A DNA stretch of 64,000 bases from an uncultured Cohaesibacter sp. Lineage in GTDB: Bacteria > Pseudomonadota > Alphaproteobacteria > Rhizobiales > Cohaesibacteraceae. The translations under genes were made by a program, and so were the position numbers. Each line of letters opens with the position of its first letter. The first letter of the stretch is position 1. Below are positions 35,627 through 45,033 of the stretch, one piece after another. The DNA is taken from positions 1 to 64,000 of the forward strand of contig NZ_OY759856.1 in NCBI RefSeq assembly GCF_963662805.1. Direction: 5' to 3'. The notes under the pieces were generated by a model, which saw only the letters and a list, made by a program, of their open reading frames with translations, was not told the origin of the DNA and ran no database searches.

Positions 35627-36799
35627 ATGAAACTGTGGCGCGCATTGTGGAGCAAGCAGGCTGCAATTCCGATAGCAATTCTGTTGGTCGGTGCGTTCGG
35701 CACAGGCATCATTTTCTGGGGCGGGTTCCATTGGGCCATGGAATCGACCAACAACATCGAATTCTGTGTTTCCTGTCACGAAATGGAAAGTACGGTCTAT
35801 CCCGAATATCAGAAGAGCGTCCATTATTCAAACGCTTCCGGCGTCCGCGCCATCTGCTCGGACTGCCACGTCCCCAAGGATTGGTACGGCAAAACCCGCC
35901 GCAAGATCGTGGCTTCAAAAGAGCTCTATCATCACATGATGGGCACCATCGATACGATGGAGAAGTTTGAAGATCACAGGCTGGAACTCGCTCAGAAGGT
36001 CTGGGCGGAAATGGAAGCAAACGACAGCCGTGAATGCCGCAATTGCCATTCATGGGATGCCATGGACTTTGAAAAACAGCACCCGGATGCTTCCAAACAG
36101 ATGATGAAGGGTCGCGATGACGGCGAGACCTGCATCTCCTGTCACAAGGGCATTGCCCACAAGATGCCAGACCTCTCCTCGGGCTACAAGAAACTCTTCG
36201 AAGAACTGACCTCTCTCTCCGGCAATCAGGCCAAGGAAGCAGAAAAGCTGATCACCCTTCAGACCAAATCCTTCTTCCTCGACAAGGACGCCGCCAAGGA
36301 TGATGGCAAGGAAGCAGGCAAACTGCTCGCCGCCACCGAAGTCTCGGTTCTCGAGCGCTCTGGCGACCTTCTCAAGGTGCGCCTTGAAGGCTGGCAGCAG
36401 GATCAGGTCGATCGCGTGATCTATGCCTTGCGAGGCCAGCGTATCTTTGAAGCCACCCTCGACAAGAACAGCACCGACGCCGTCGAACGGCTGTCATCGG
36501 AAACAGACCCCGACACAGAACTGCTCTGGCACAAAATGCAGATCGAGGGCTGGATCACGCAAAACGACCTCCTCAGTGACGAGGAAAAGCTCTGGGATTA
36601 TGCCGAGGAACTCTATGTCGCCTCCTGCGCGACCTGCCACTCGCGCCCAGATCCGGGACACTATCTGTCGAACCAGTGGATCGGTGTTCTCAAATCCATG
36701 AAGCGCTTCGTCTCGATCGATACCGAGCAATACCGCTTCCTGCAGAAATACCTCCAGCTGAACGCCAAGGATACGGGCGGGGCGGGCAACCATGAATAG
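35627..36799 (+). CDS. torC: pentaheme c-type cytochrome TorC/DorC
   Basis: 390 residues from ATG 35627 with an AAGGGAGA site. One N-terminal membrane anchor (about 11-33) precedes a periplasmic domain with five CxxCH haem sites: CVSCH, CSDCH, CRNCH, CISCH and, far downstream, CATCH. The first four form the NapC/NirT tetraheme domain and the fifth is the TorC-specific C-terminal haem. It passes quinol electrons to TorA. It overlaps torD by eight bases. Confidence 0.95.
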   Translation: MKLWRALWSKQAAIPIAILLVGAFGTGIIFWGGFHWAMESTNNIEFCVSCHEMESTVYPEYQKSVHYSNASGVRAICSDCHVPKDWYGKTRRKIVASKELYHHMMGTIDTMEKFEDHRLELAQKVWAEMEANDSRECRNCHSWDAMDFEKQHPDASKQMMKGRDDGETCISCHKGIAHKMPDLSSGYKKLFEELTSLSGNQAKEAEKLITLQTKSFFLDKDAAKDDGKEAGKLLAATEVSVLERSGDLLKVRLEGWQQDQVDRVIYALRGQRIFEATLDKNSTDAVERLSSETDPDTELLWHKMQIEGWITQNDLLSDEEKLWDYAEELYVASCATCHSRPDPGHYLSNQWIGVLKSMKRFVSIDTEQYRFLQKYLQLNAKDTGGAGNHE

Positions 36800-37478
36800 G
36801 CAGATTTCCTCCGATGTCGCCCAGGACATGAAAAGAACGGCCCACCCCGCTCCGGACCTGATGGAGAGCGGGGACGACACAGACAGCCACCGCGCCATCG
36901 TCTACCGTTGGCTGGGCAGTCTGTTCGCCCGCGAACTGTCCCCGGACAGTCTCGCCGCCTACGGGACCGAGGAGGGACAGGCCTTTCTCGACCTGTTGAT
37001 GGAAATCGATGCCCCCCATTTTGCCGAGCTGCGAGGCTTCTTGGTGCCCGGTGGCGCATCCGCGCAAACGACAAAAGCTCTGGGCGGGGATTTTTCAAGG
37101 CTGTTTCTGGGAGCCGGCGGACGACGCACCGCCCCTCCCTATCAATCGGCCTTTGAGGGCGAAACTGGACGGCTTTATGGCGATGCCACAGGGCGCATGA
37201 ACGCCGTGCTTCGCGAACTGGGCATGCAATTGCCGGACAACTTTCCCGAACCGGCCGACCACATCAGCATTCAGCTCGATGTCATGGCCCTCTTGGCTGA
37301 GACCGCCTCGCCAGAGCAGCAGATCGCATTCATCGATACCCACCTGATGCCATGGCTCCCGGCCTTTGCCGAGCGCTGTAGGGCATTTGATCTAAACGGC
37401 TTCTACGCATCGGCATCCGCAGCATTGCTCGCGATGATCGAGACAGACAGGCAACGGCTCGAAACCAGCCGGGGCTGA
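36792..37478 (+). CDS. torD: TorD-family chaperone for the molybdoenzyme
   Basis: 228 residues, mostly helical. TorD features include YRWLGSLFARELS, GDFSRLFLGAGGRRTAPPYQSAF, and PEPADHISIQLDVMALL. It binds the TorA twin-arginine signal and helps cofactor insertion in the cytoplasm. Its position between torC and torA matches the Rhodobacter dorCDA order rather than E. coli torCAD. Confidence 0.92.
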   Translation: MNRQISSDVAQDMKRTAHPAPDLMESGDDTDSHRAIVYRWLGSLFARELSPDSLAAYGTEEGQAFLDLLMEIDAPHFAELRGFLVPGGASAQTTKALGGDFSRLFLGAGGRRTAPPYQSAFEGETGRLYGDATGRMNAVLRELGMQLPDNFPEPADHISIQLDVMALLAETASPEQQIAFIDTHLMPWLPAFAERCRAFDLNGFYASASAALLAMIETDRQRLETSRG

Positions 37479-37558
37479 GGAAACAAAGAGGATGTTGACC
37501 CCGGACACGGGGCCAATTCGAGACAGGAAATCCAAGGAGGACTGAAAGGGGTAGCATC

Positions 37559-40024
37559 ATGTCAAATCCATTCAACAGCTACAAATCCAGACGTGACTTC
37601 ATGAAGGGCGCCACCGCACTGGGCGCATTCGGGGTCTTTGCACCATCGCTTCTGCGCGCAGGCATTGCCCGCGCAGCCGGACCGGACGGACAGGTCCTGA
37701 CCGGATCGCACTGGGGTGCGTTCCACGCCATCGTCAAGGATGGCCGCTTTGCGGACATCAAACCATGGGAAGGCGATCCTGCTCCGAGCGATCAGCTCCC
37801 GGGCATTCTCGACTCGGTCTATTCCCCGAGCCGCATCAAATATCCGATGGTCCGCCGCGCCTATCTCGAAAACGGCCCCGGCGCCTCGGTTGAAACCCGC
37901 GGCCAGGACGATTTCGTTCGTGTCTCCTGGGATCAGGCGCTTGAGCTTGTTGTCACTGAACTGAAACGCGTCAAAGAAAAATACGGCTCCGGCGGGACCT
38001 TCGCCGGGTCTTATGGCTGGAAGAGCCCGGGCAAACTGCACAACTGCCAGAGCCTCCTGCGCCGCGCCCTCAATATCGGTCTCGAAGGCGCATTCGTGAA
38101 CAGCTCGGGCGACTATTCGACCGCGGCCTCCCAGATCATCATGCCCCATGTCATGGGCACGCTGGAGGTTTACGAACAGCAGACCGTCTGGCCGGTAGTG
38201 GTCGAAAACACCGAAACCCTCGTTTTCTGGGGTGCCGACCCGCTCAACACCAACCAGATCAGCTGGCTGGTTGGCGATCATGGCAACTATCCATATTTCG
38301 ATGAATTCAAGAAAACCGGCAAGAAAGTCATCGTCATCGATCCGGTGAAGACCAAAACAGCCAACTTCTTTGATGCGGAGTGGATCCCGATCAAACCGCA
38401 GACCGACGTCGCCATGATGCTCGGCATTGCTCACACGCTTTACGCCGAAGAGCTGCATGATGCGGACTTCCTTGATGAATACACCTCCGGCTTCGACAAG
38501 TTCCTGCCGTACCTGACCGGTGAAAGCGACGGCACACCGAAAACTGCTGAATGGGCCGAAGGCATCTGCGGCGTTCCTGCCGATACCATCAAGGAACTGG
38601 CAAAACTCTTCCAGTCCACCCGCACCATGCTTTCGAGCGGCTGGTCGCTGCAGCGTCAGCACCACGGCGAACAGGCCCACTGGATGCTGGTCACCCTTGC
38701 TTCGATGATCGGCCAGATCGGTCTGCCCGGTGGCGGTTTCGGTCTCAGCTATCATTATGCCAACGGTGGCGCACCGTCTGCCAACAGCCCGGTTCTTCCC
38801 GGCATCACAGACGGCGGACAGGCAGTCGACGGAGCGGCATGGCTCACCAGTGCAGGGGCGGCATCCATTCCCCTCGCCCGCGTGGTCGACATGCTCGAAA
38901 ATCCGGGTGTGGAATTCGACTTCAACGGCACCAAGGCAAAATATCCCGATGTCAAACTGGCCTACTGGGTCGGCGGCAACCCGTTCGCCCACCATCAGGA
39001 CAGGAACCGCATGATCAAGGCCTGGCAGAAGCTGGAAACCTTCATCGTACAGGACTTCCAGTGGACCCCAACCGCTCGTCATGCAGATATCGTGCTTCCG
39101 GCAACCACCGCCTATGAACGCAACGACATCGAACATGTCGGCGACTATTCCATGCGCGCCATCATCGCCATGAAAAAAGTCATCGATCCCGTCTTCGAAG
39201 CCCGCACCGACCTCGACATCTTCACTGAAATCGCCGACCGCCTCGGCAAGAAGAAAGAATTCACTGAAGACAAGGACGAAATGGGCTGGATCAAGGCCTT
39301 CTACGAAGAAGCCATCAAACAGGGCGAAGCCAAGAATATCGACGTGCCCGACTTTGATACCTTCTGGGAAAAAGGCATCAACGAGTTCGAAATCACCGAC
39401 GAGGCCAAGAGCTTTGTTCGCTATGCCGACTTCCGCGAAGACCCGCTCCTTGAACCGCTCGGCACGCCGACCGGTCTCATCGAGATCTATTCGCGCAACA
39501 TCGAGAAAATGGCCTATGACGATTGCCCGGCCCATCCGACTTGGATGGAACCGATTGAACGTCTCGACGGTCCGGATACCAAATATCCGCTACATGTGGA
39601 CACCAAACATCCGGAAAAACGACTGCACAGCCAGCTCTGCGGCACGATCCTGCGCAAGGACTACGCCGTTGCCGATCGCGAGCCTTGCCTGATCAACACC
39701 AAGGACGCAGAAAGCCGCGGCATCGCAAGTGGCGACGTGGTCCGCATCTTCAACGACCGTGGTCAGGTCCTCGCCGGTGCCGTTGTCACAGACGACATCC
39801 GTCCGGGCGTCCTCAGACTGTCGGAAGGTGGCTGGTATGATCCAGTCGAGCCGGGCAAGGTCGGTGGTCTTGACGCCTACGGCGACGCCAACTGCCTGAC
39901 CGTCGACGTCGGAACCTCCAAACTGGCACAGGGCAACTGTGGCCACACAGCAGTCGCCGACGTTGAGAAATTCACCGGCGAACTGCCTCCGGTGACCGTC
40001 TTCTCGACGCCGAAAAACGGCTGA
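37559..40024 (+). CDS. torA: TMAO/DMSO reductase, molybdopterin guanine dinucleotide enzyme
   Basis: 821 residues. The Tat signal has the twin arginine in KSRRDFMKG and a hydrophobic stretch to ARAAG near residue 40. Mo-coordinating Ser lies in SSGDYSTAASQ; other family parts are FAGSYGWKSPG, WGADPLNTNQISW, and the MGD-binding FQWTPTARHADIVLPATTAYERND. It has no N-terminal FeS cysteines, as expected for the periplasmic DMSO/TMAO reductase class. It is the terminal electron acceptor for TorC. TMAO versus DMSO preference cannot be read directly. Confidence 0.95.
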   Translation: MSNPFNSYKSRRDFMKGATALGAFGVFAPSLLRAGIARAAGPDGQVLTGSHWGAFHAIVKDGRFADIKPWEGDPAPSDQLPGILDSVYSPSRIKYPMVRRAYLENGPGASVETRGQDDFVRVSWDQALELVVTELKRVKEKYGSGGTFAGSYGWKSPGKLHNCQSLLRRALNIGLEGAFVNSSGDYSTAASQIIMPHVMGTLEVYEQQTVWPVVVENTETLVFWGADPLNTNQISWLVGDHGNYPYFDEFKKTGKKVIVIDPVKTKTANFFDAEWIPIKPQTDVAMMLGIAHTLYAEELHDADFLDEYTSGFDKFLPYLTGESDGTPKTAEWAEGICGVPADTIKELAKLFQSTRTMLSSGWSLQRQHHGEQAHWMLVTLASMIGQIGLPGGGFGLSYHYANGGAPSANSPVLPGITDGGQAVDGAAWLTSAGAASIPLARVVDMLENPGVEFDFNGTKAKYPDVKLAYWVGGNPFAHHQDRNRMIKAWQKLETFIVQDFQWTPTARHADIVLPATTAYERNDIEHVGDYSMRAIIAMKKVIDPVFEARTDLDIFTEIADRLGKKKEFTEDKDEMGWIKAFYEEAIKQGEAKNIDVPDFDTFWEKGINEFEITDEAKSFVRYADFREDPLLEPLGTPTGLIEIYSRNIEKMAYDDCPAHPTWMEPIERLDGPDTKYPLHVDTKHPEKRLHSQLCGTILRKDYAVADREPCLINTKDAESRGIASGDVVRIFNDRGQVLAGAVVTDDIRPGVLRLSEGGWYDPVEPGKVGGLDAYGDANCLTVDVGTSKLAQGNCGHTAVADVEKFTGELPPVTVFSTPKNG

Positions 40025-40101
40025 TGATCAAAAGAGACAAACTGAGGAGCGGGCCACGGCCCGTTCTTCCCACGATTTAGAAAAGGGGAGGAGTGATTGC
40101 A

Positions 40102-41082
40102 ATGGCCTGGGCGGATCCCTTTGGACGACAGATCGATTATGTGCGGCTCTCGGTGACAGACAAATGCAATCTGCGCTGTTTCTACTGCATGCCGGAGCGC
40201 CATCGCTCCTTCATCACGCCAAGTCATTATCTCACCTTTGATGAAATCGAACGCGTCGTCGCCGCCTTCTCCGATCTCGGTGTCTCCCGCATTCGCCTGA
40301 CCGGTGGAGAGCCGCTGGTTCGAAAAGGCCTGCCCGACCTCATCACCCGCCTCACGGCCATTCCCGGCATCCGGGATCTCTCCATGAGCACCAATGCCAT
40401 GCTGCTCGGCAAACTGGCCGAGACGATCTACAAGGCCGGTGTATCGCGGCTCAACGTCAGCCTCGACACCCTGAAGCAAAGCCGCTTCAGCGAGATCAGC
40501 CGCGGCGGCAAATTGGAAGACGTGCTCTCAGGACTCGCCAGCGCCCGACAGGCCGGCTTCGAGCCCATCAAGATCAACATGCTGGTGATGAAGGGCATCA
40601 ATGACGACGAAGCCGTCGATCTCGCCAGCTTCTGCATTGCCAACGGCTTTGCGTTGCGCTTCATCGAAACCATGCCCATGGGCGCAAGCGGTCAGGAAGC
40701 CTATGGCCACTATCTCGACCTCTCGGTCATCCGTGACCAACTCGCCGAACGCTTCGACCTAGTCCCCAGCGTCATGGCCGGGGGCGGTCCAGCCCGCTAT
40801 TTCCGCGTCAACGGCACCGAGACCCACATCGGCTTCATCACGCCCCTCTCCCAGCATTTCTGCGCCACCTGCAACCGGGTGCGCATGTCGGCAGACGGCA
40901 CGCTCCATCTCTGCCTCGGCAACAGCCACAACATGGCCCTGCGCCCACACCTGCGCGATGGCATCTCTGACAGTGGCCTGCGTGACCTTCTCATCGAGGC
41001 GCTTGCCATGAAACCATGGCAGCACAATTTCGAGGACCAGCCCAACCATATGGCCCGCTCCATGGCGACAACCGGCGGCTAA
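40102..41082 (+). CDS. moaA: GTP 3',8-cyclase (molybdenum cofactor synthesis)
   Basis: About 326 residues from ATG 40102, with a GGAGGAG site eight bases upstream; GTG 40093 is an alternative. Radical SAM motif CNLRCFYCMP, TGGEPLVRKGL, the C-terminal cluster CATCNRVRMSADGTLHLC, and the C-terminal Gly-Gly (TTGG) are all present. MoaA makes the first pterin intermediate of Moco. It lies 77 bases after torA on the same strand, so it may supply cofactor under TMAO-respiring conditions. Confidence 0.94.
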   Translation: MAWADPFGRQIDYVRLSVTDKCNLRCFYCMPERHRSFITPSHYLTFDEIERVVAAFSDLGVSRIRLTGGEPLVRKGLPDLITRLTAIPGIRDLSMSTNAMLLGKLAETIYKAGVSRLNVSLDTLKQSRFSEISRGGKLEDVLSGLASARQAGFEPIKINMLVMKGINDDEAVDLASFCIANGFALRFIETMPMGASGQEAYGHYLDLSVIRDQLAERFDLVPSVMAGGGPARYFRVNGTETHIGFITPLSQHFCATCNRVRMSADGTLHLCLGNSHNMALRPHLRDGISDSGLRDLLIEALAMKPWQHNFEDQPNHMARSMATTGG

Positions 41083-41178
41083 CACGACAGCTCCTCGAAA
41101 GGTCTTCTTGCCGCTCCCGCTCGCACCCTGATAAGTTGTGCCGAACACAAAGAGACAATTCGGGAAGGTCAGACGGTC

Positions 41179-41793
41179 ATGAAGAAACCAGGGTCAGTGC
41201 AGTCTTTGGAGACACTTGGGCGGGTGCGCCTGTCAAAGTCCTTTTTCATGCGCGACATGCTCTATTCGGAAATCGCCAATTTCCATGGCATTCCGAACAT
41301 TCCGGACGATCCCGACCTTGCCATTCACACCGCAACCCAGCTGTGCAAAAGCCTGCTCGAACCCTTGCAGGAGCGCTTCGGGCGCATCAGCATCCGCTCG
41401 GCCTACCGCGCCCCTGCGGTCAACCAGCTCGGCAACGAAAAGAACTACAGTTGCGCCAGCAACGAGGCCAACTATGCCGGACACATCTTTGATTATCGAG
41501 ACGCTGATGGGCTTTGCGGCGCGACGGCGTCCATCGTAGTCAACAGTTTCATCGACTATTTCGAAGAGACCCACCATTGGCAGGCAATGGCATGGTGGAT
41601 CCATGACAATCTGCCGCCAACCGATCTCTATTTCTTCCCCAAGCTCGCAGCCTTCAACATCTCATGGCACGAAAAACCGGGGCGGACGATCAAGAGCTAC
41701 ACCAAACCTTTGGGCACTCTGACCAAACCGGGCATGGACAATTTCGAGGGCTCCCACGCGGCTGAATATGAAGCCTTTCTGGCAACCCTCTGA
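41179..41793 (+). CDS. M15-like peptidase-fold protein (altered zinc motif)
   Basis: 204 residues. The N-terminal layout SKSFFMRDMLYSEIANFHGI, then LCKSLLEPLQERFG and ISIRSAYRAPAVN, matches M15_3-type D-Ala-D-Ala peptidases. The zinc motif region reads AGHIFDYRDAD rather than SxHxxGxAxD, and the last ligand region is ISWHEKPGR. It may bind zinc differently or be non-catalytic. There is no signal peptide. It follows moaA by 96 bases and ends at a strong terminator. Confidence 0.6.
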   Translation: MKKPGSVQSLETLGRVRLSKSFFMRDMLYSEIANFHGIPNIPDDPDLAIHTATQLCKSLLEPLQERFGRISIRSAYRAPAVNQLGNEKNYSCASNEANYAGHIFDYRDADGLCGATASIVVNSFIDYFEETHHWQAMAWWIHDNLPPTDLYFFPKLAAFNISWHEKPGRTIKSYTKPLGTLTKPGMDNFEGSHAAEYEAFLATL

Positions 41794-41815
41794 CGACAGG
41801 ATCGCGCTTCAAACA

Positions 41816-41848
41816 GAAACCTCGGCACGCATCCCGTGCCGGGGTTTC
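41816..41848. terminator. bidirectional terminator between the M15-like gene and the Tau-type permease
   Basis: GAAACCTCGGCACG...CGTGCCGGGGTTTC forms a 14-base stem between convergent genes. Confidence 0.8.
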
Positions 41849-41879
41849 TCTTGTCGCGAACAGGCATAAAAGAGCCCGA

Positions 41880-43151
41880 TCAGGCCTTGCCCTTCCATGG
41901 CACCAGTATCCGCTCGGCAATCCGCATGGCAATGTCGATGCCATAGCCGATGATACCGATCAGGAAGATACCCATCATCACGATGTCGGTGAGCTGGAAC
42001 TTGGACGCGGCAATGATCATCATCCCCGCCCCCTTCTGGGCAGCAACGAGTTCGGCGGCAACCACCGTGCCCCAACAAACCCCCATGGCGACCCGTGCCC
42101 CGGTGAAGATCTCGGGCAGCGAGTTGGGCACGATGACATACCACAGCACCTGCCGCTTGTTCGCCCCCAGCGAGTAGGCCGCATGCACCTTGGTGATATT
42201 GACCCCGGACACCCCGGCCCGCGCGGCAATGGTCATGATCCAGAGGGCAGCAAGGAACAGAAGTACCACCTTGCCCGTCTCCCAGATCCCGAACCAGATG
42301 ATGACAAGCGGGATCAGCGCCAATGGTGGCACCGGTCGCATGAATTCGACAATCGGATCGAACCAGCCCCGCACCCAATTGGACAGCCCCATGGCATAAC
42401 CGAGCGGAATGCCGATGAGCGAGCCGAAGAAGAAGCCGGACAGCACACGCGACAGCGACCAGCCCAGATGTTCCCAGAGGGTGAAATTCTGATAGCCTTC
42501 CTTGCTGATTTCGATAAAGCGAGCCAGCACCGCTTCGGGCGACGGCATCCAGATGGGCTCCATCTGCAACCCCGGATCCGGCTGGAACACAAGTGATCCC
42601 TTGGCCGTCATCGAGACGGTGCCGTCCTCGACACTCACTTCCTGCCCCGGCTCGATGGCCTGACCGTCAATGGCTGTCACCTTGGCGTCGTCGCCATCAT
42701 TCTTGGTCACATTGAGAAAGACCGAGCGCCATGCCGCCGTGTTGGCATAATCATCAAGCGCATACGGGCTGCCTTCGCTGCGTGTCTCGGTTTTGGCCGT
42801 CTCCGGTTTCTCCCCGATCTCGGAGACAACCACATGCACGGCGGCTTCGCTCTTGCTGCCGGTCGCATCCTCGACCGTATAATTGAATCCCGTCTCACCA
42901 ATGAAGGGGCCGGGCACATGGAACGGCACCCATTTGGAGCCGGTGAAGGCACCCCAGATGAGGAAGATCACCAGAATGGAAAAGATCGAGGCCGCCCGGT
43001 CCGGTTTGATGGCACTCTCATCGCCAAAGGTCACGGTCTTTCGCGCGTTGAAGTCATCGTTGCGCCGCATGAAGCTTCGGATGTAGTGAACGGCGAAATA
43101 TGCCGCAAGGAACAGGCCAATATAGATTGCAAGTATGATATATCCGGTCAT
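41880..43151 (-). CDS. TauC/SsuC-type ABC permease with cadherin/VCBS-like periplasmic insertion
   Basis: 423 residues, versus about 260-290 usual. Helices near 4-23 and 56-70 are followed by a ~105-residue soluble segment (about 88-193). That segment looks like the end of one cadherin/VCBS-type repeat (FNYTVEDATGSKSEAAVHVVV), then the start of another (ALDDYANTAAW...KNDGDDAKVTAIDGQ..VSMTAKGSLVFQPD). The normal permease resumes at WMPSPEAVLARF, with EAA-loop sequence SLGANKRQVLWYVIVPNSLPEIFTG. The insert lies in the loop after the first core helix, on the periplasmic side. Overlaps tauB by four bases. Substrate is probably taurine or a related sulfonate. Confidence 0.85.
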   Translation of the reverse strand: MTGYIILAIYIGLFLAAYFAVHYIRSFMRRNDDFNARKTVTFGDESAIKPDRAASIFSILVIFLIWGAFTGSKWVPFHVPGPFIGETGFNYTVEDATGSKSEAAVHVVVSEIGEKPETAKTETRSEGSPYALDDYANTAAWRSVFLNVTKNDGDDAKVTAIDGQAIEPGQEVSVEDGTVSMTAKGSLVFQPDPGLQMEPIWMPSPEAVLARFIEISKEGYQNFTLWEHLGWSLSRVLSGFFFGSLIGIPLGYAMGLSNWVRGWFDPIVEFMRPVPPLALIPLVIIWFGIWETGKVVLLFLAALWIMTIAARAGVSGVNITKVHAAYSLGANKRQVLWYVIVPNSLPEIFTGARVAMGVCWGTVVAAELVAAQKGAGMMIIAASKFQLTDIVMMGIFLIGIIGYGIDIAMRIAERILVPWKGKA

Positions 43152-43954
43152 GCGGCAGACTCCGATGAACCCATGATTTCTTCTTCCATTTCCCAGATCA
43201 TCGAGAGGATTTCCTCACGGGTTTCCGCAAAGCCTTCGCTCTTTTTCACTTCTCTGAGGTCGGCCCCCACAGCCCGGTCGGCAAAGGGCAGGCGATATTC
43301 CTTGTGAATGCGCCCTGGGCGCGGAGCCATCACCAGAAGACGCTCGCCCAGCAGCAACGCCTCCTCCACCGAATGGGTGATGAGGATCACGGTCTTGCCG
43401 GTTTCCTTCCAGAGCTTGAGAATGAGCCCCTGCATCTTCTCGCGCGTCAGGGCATCAAGGGCACCGAGCGGCTCGTCCATCAGGATAACATCAGGATCAT
43501 TGGCAAGGCACCGCGCCAGCGCCACGCGCTGCTGCATCCCGCCAGAAAGCTCATAAACAGCCTTGTCGGCAAAGTCCTTCAGCCCGACGATCTTGAGCAG
43601 ATATTCAACGGTGGTGTTGCGATCCGGTTCAGACATATTCTTCATTCGCGGCCCGAATTCCACATTGCGGCGCACGCTCATCCATTCGAACAGCGCCCCT
43701 TTCTGAAACACCATGCCGCGTTCGGCATCCGGGCCGGTAACCACATGGCCGTTCAGCCGCACCTGACCGCTGGTCGAGGCGAGAAAACCGGCAACGATAT
43801 TCAGCAAGGTCGATTTCCCGCAACCCGAAGGCCCGAGGATCGACATGATTTCGCCCTTGGCGAGGTCAATAGAAACGTCTTCCAGGGCCTGAACATGCGC
43901 ACCGTCAGGCAAATCAAAGCGCATGGAAACATTCTCGATATGCAAGCCATCCAT
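43148..43954 (-). CDS. TauB/SsuB-type ABC ATPase
   Basis: 268 residues. Walker A GPSGCGKSTLLNIV, Q-loop FQKGALFEW, signature LSGGMQQRVALARCLA, Walker B VILMDEPLGALDALTRE. It powers the importer formed with the insertion-bearing permease and the binding protein at 44038. Taurine is the likely substrate, given tpa, TauR and the SDR nearby. Confidence 0.9.
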   Translation of the reverse strand: MDGLHIENVSMRFDLPDGAHVQALEDVSIDLAKGEIMSILGPSGCGKSTLLNIVAGFLASTSGQVRLNGHVVTGPDAERGMVFQKGALFEWMSVRRNVEFGPRMKNMSEPDRNTTVEYLLKIVGLKDFADKAVYELSGGMQQRVALARCLANDPDVILMDEPLGALDALTREKMQGLILKLWKETGKTVILITHSVEEALLLGERLLVMAPRPGRIHKEYRLPFADRAVGADLREVKKSEGFAETREEILSMIWEMEEEIMGSSESAA

Positions 43955-43993
43955 GGGTGGATACTCCTCGTCACTGTCGGGATGAAATGAGAA

Positions 43994-44021
43994 GAGATGG
44001 AACCCGGGCGGGCACCATCTC
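43994..44021 (-). other. intercistronic hairpin after the TauA-type gene
   Basis: GAGATGG / CCATCTC flank a 14-base loop, 16 bases past the binding-protein stop. It has no U tract. This fits the pattern seen after four other binding-protein genes here. Confidence 0.55.
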
Positions 44022-44037
44022 CTGATCGATGACGGGA

Positions 44038-45033
44038 TTATTTGGCAGCGGCAAGATAGCTGGCATCCACCGCAGCGTCATAGGACTCGAGCGTCTCGGG
44101 GATTGAACCTGCATCCTTGAAGACCGCAGCCACGCCACCCATAAAGGTCTGGACGCCACCGCCGAGCCATTTCTTGCCCAGTTTCTCGTCCATCGCCGGG
44201 AAGGCGAAGGTATCGAGCGATGCTTTCGCGTCCGCCAGTTCCATGCCGGAATCCTTGGCAATCACTTCGAGCATTTCGTCGGACTTCTCGCCCGCATTCC
44301 ACATCGCATTGGCTTCCTCGGTCACCTTGAGGAATTTCGTCAGCAGCTCACTTTCCTGCGCCGCAAAGGTCGAAGGCGCGGAGATCACGTCAAAGACGAG
44401 AATGCCAACTTCTTCCTTCTCGGCACCGGTAAGCAGAACATTGCCATGCTCTTTCATCCGGCGCAAAGCACCACCAAAGCCGCAAACCATGTCGAGGTTA
44501 CCCTGTGCAAAGGCAGCCGCCCCTTCAGCCGGAGCCATATCGACGATTTCCATGGTCGAGATGTCGACATCAAAATATTTCATCTGCTCAAGGAAGCCAT
44601 AGTGAGCAGCGGTGCCTTTCGGCAGACCAACCTTCTTGCCTTCCAGTTCCTTGGCGTTGGTCTTGTCGATTTCGAGGGCTTCAGCCACGACACAGTTATC
44701 GTTTTCGGAATAGCTCACAGCAATATCGACGATCTTCAGATCCTGACCCGCAGAAGCAGCTACCACGAAAGGCGGCAGCCCCTGACTCACCGCAATCTGA
44801 ACGTCACCGGACGCCATGGCAGCAGACATCGCCGTGCCGGTGTCGAACGACACCCATTTGACGGGCATGCCCAGAGCTTCGTCATAAAGCCCCTTTTCCT
44901 TCGCATACTGGAACGGCATCGGCCATTCCAGAAAATAGGCGACAGTCAGTTCTTCTGCAGCGTTCGCAACCTGCAAGCCCCCCATCATGGCCACTCCGGC
45001 GATGGTGCTCAGCAAACCTGTCAATTTCATCAT
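44038..45033 (-). CDS. TauA/SsuA-type periplasmic binding protein
   Basis: 331 residues from ATG 45033 with a GGAG site; a longer upstream frame has no ribosome site. Signal peptide MMKLTGLLSTIAGVAMMGGLQVANA, then EELTVAYFLEWPMPFQYAKEKG and VKWVSFDTGTAMSAAMASGDVQIA, typical of NMT1/SsuA-type taurine-sulfonate binders. It heads tauABC-type genes; CTGGACCAG at 45177-45185 lies upstream. Confidence 0.88.
   Translation of the reverse strand: MMKLTGLLSTIAGVAMMGGLQVANAAEELTVAYFLEWPMPFQYAKEKGLYDEALGMPVKWVSFDTGTAMSAAMASGDVQIAVSQGLPPFVVAASAGQDLKIVDIAVSYSENDNCVVAEALEIDKTNAKELEGKKVGLPKGTAAHYGFLEQMKYFDVDISTMEIVDMAPAEGAAAFAQGNLDMVCGFGGALRRMKEHGNVLLTGAEKEEVGILVFDVISAPSTFAAQESELLTKFLKVTEEANAMWNAGEKSDEMLEVIAKDSGMELADAKASLDTFAFPAMDEKLGKKWLGGGVQTFMGGVAAVFKDAGSIPETLESYDAAVDASYLAAAK

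Noticed and set aside
37562..39535. 657-codon open frame antisense to torA
   Set aside because: It mirrors a highly conserved molybdoenzyme gene, has no family resemblance and no ribosome site; GC-rich codon use often opens such frames.
40050..40063. Short hairpin after torA
   Set aside because: The stem is only five pairs with a four-base loop; too weak to call a terminator.
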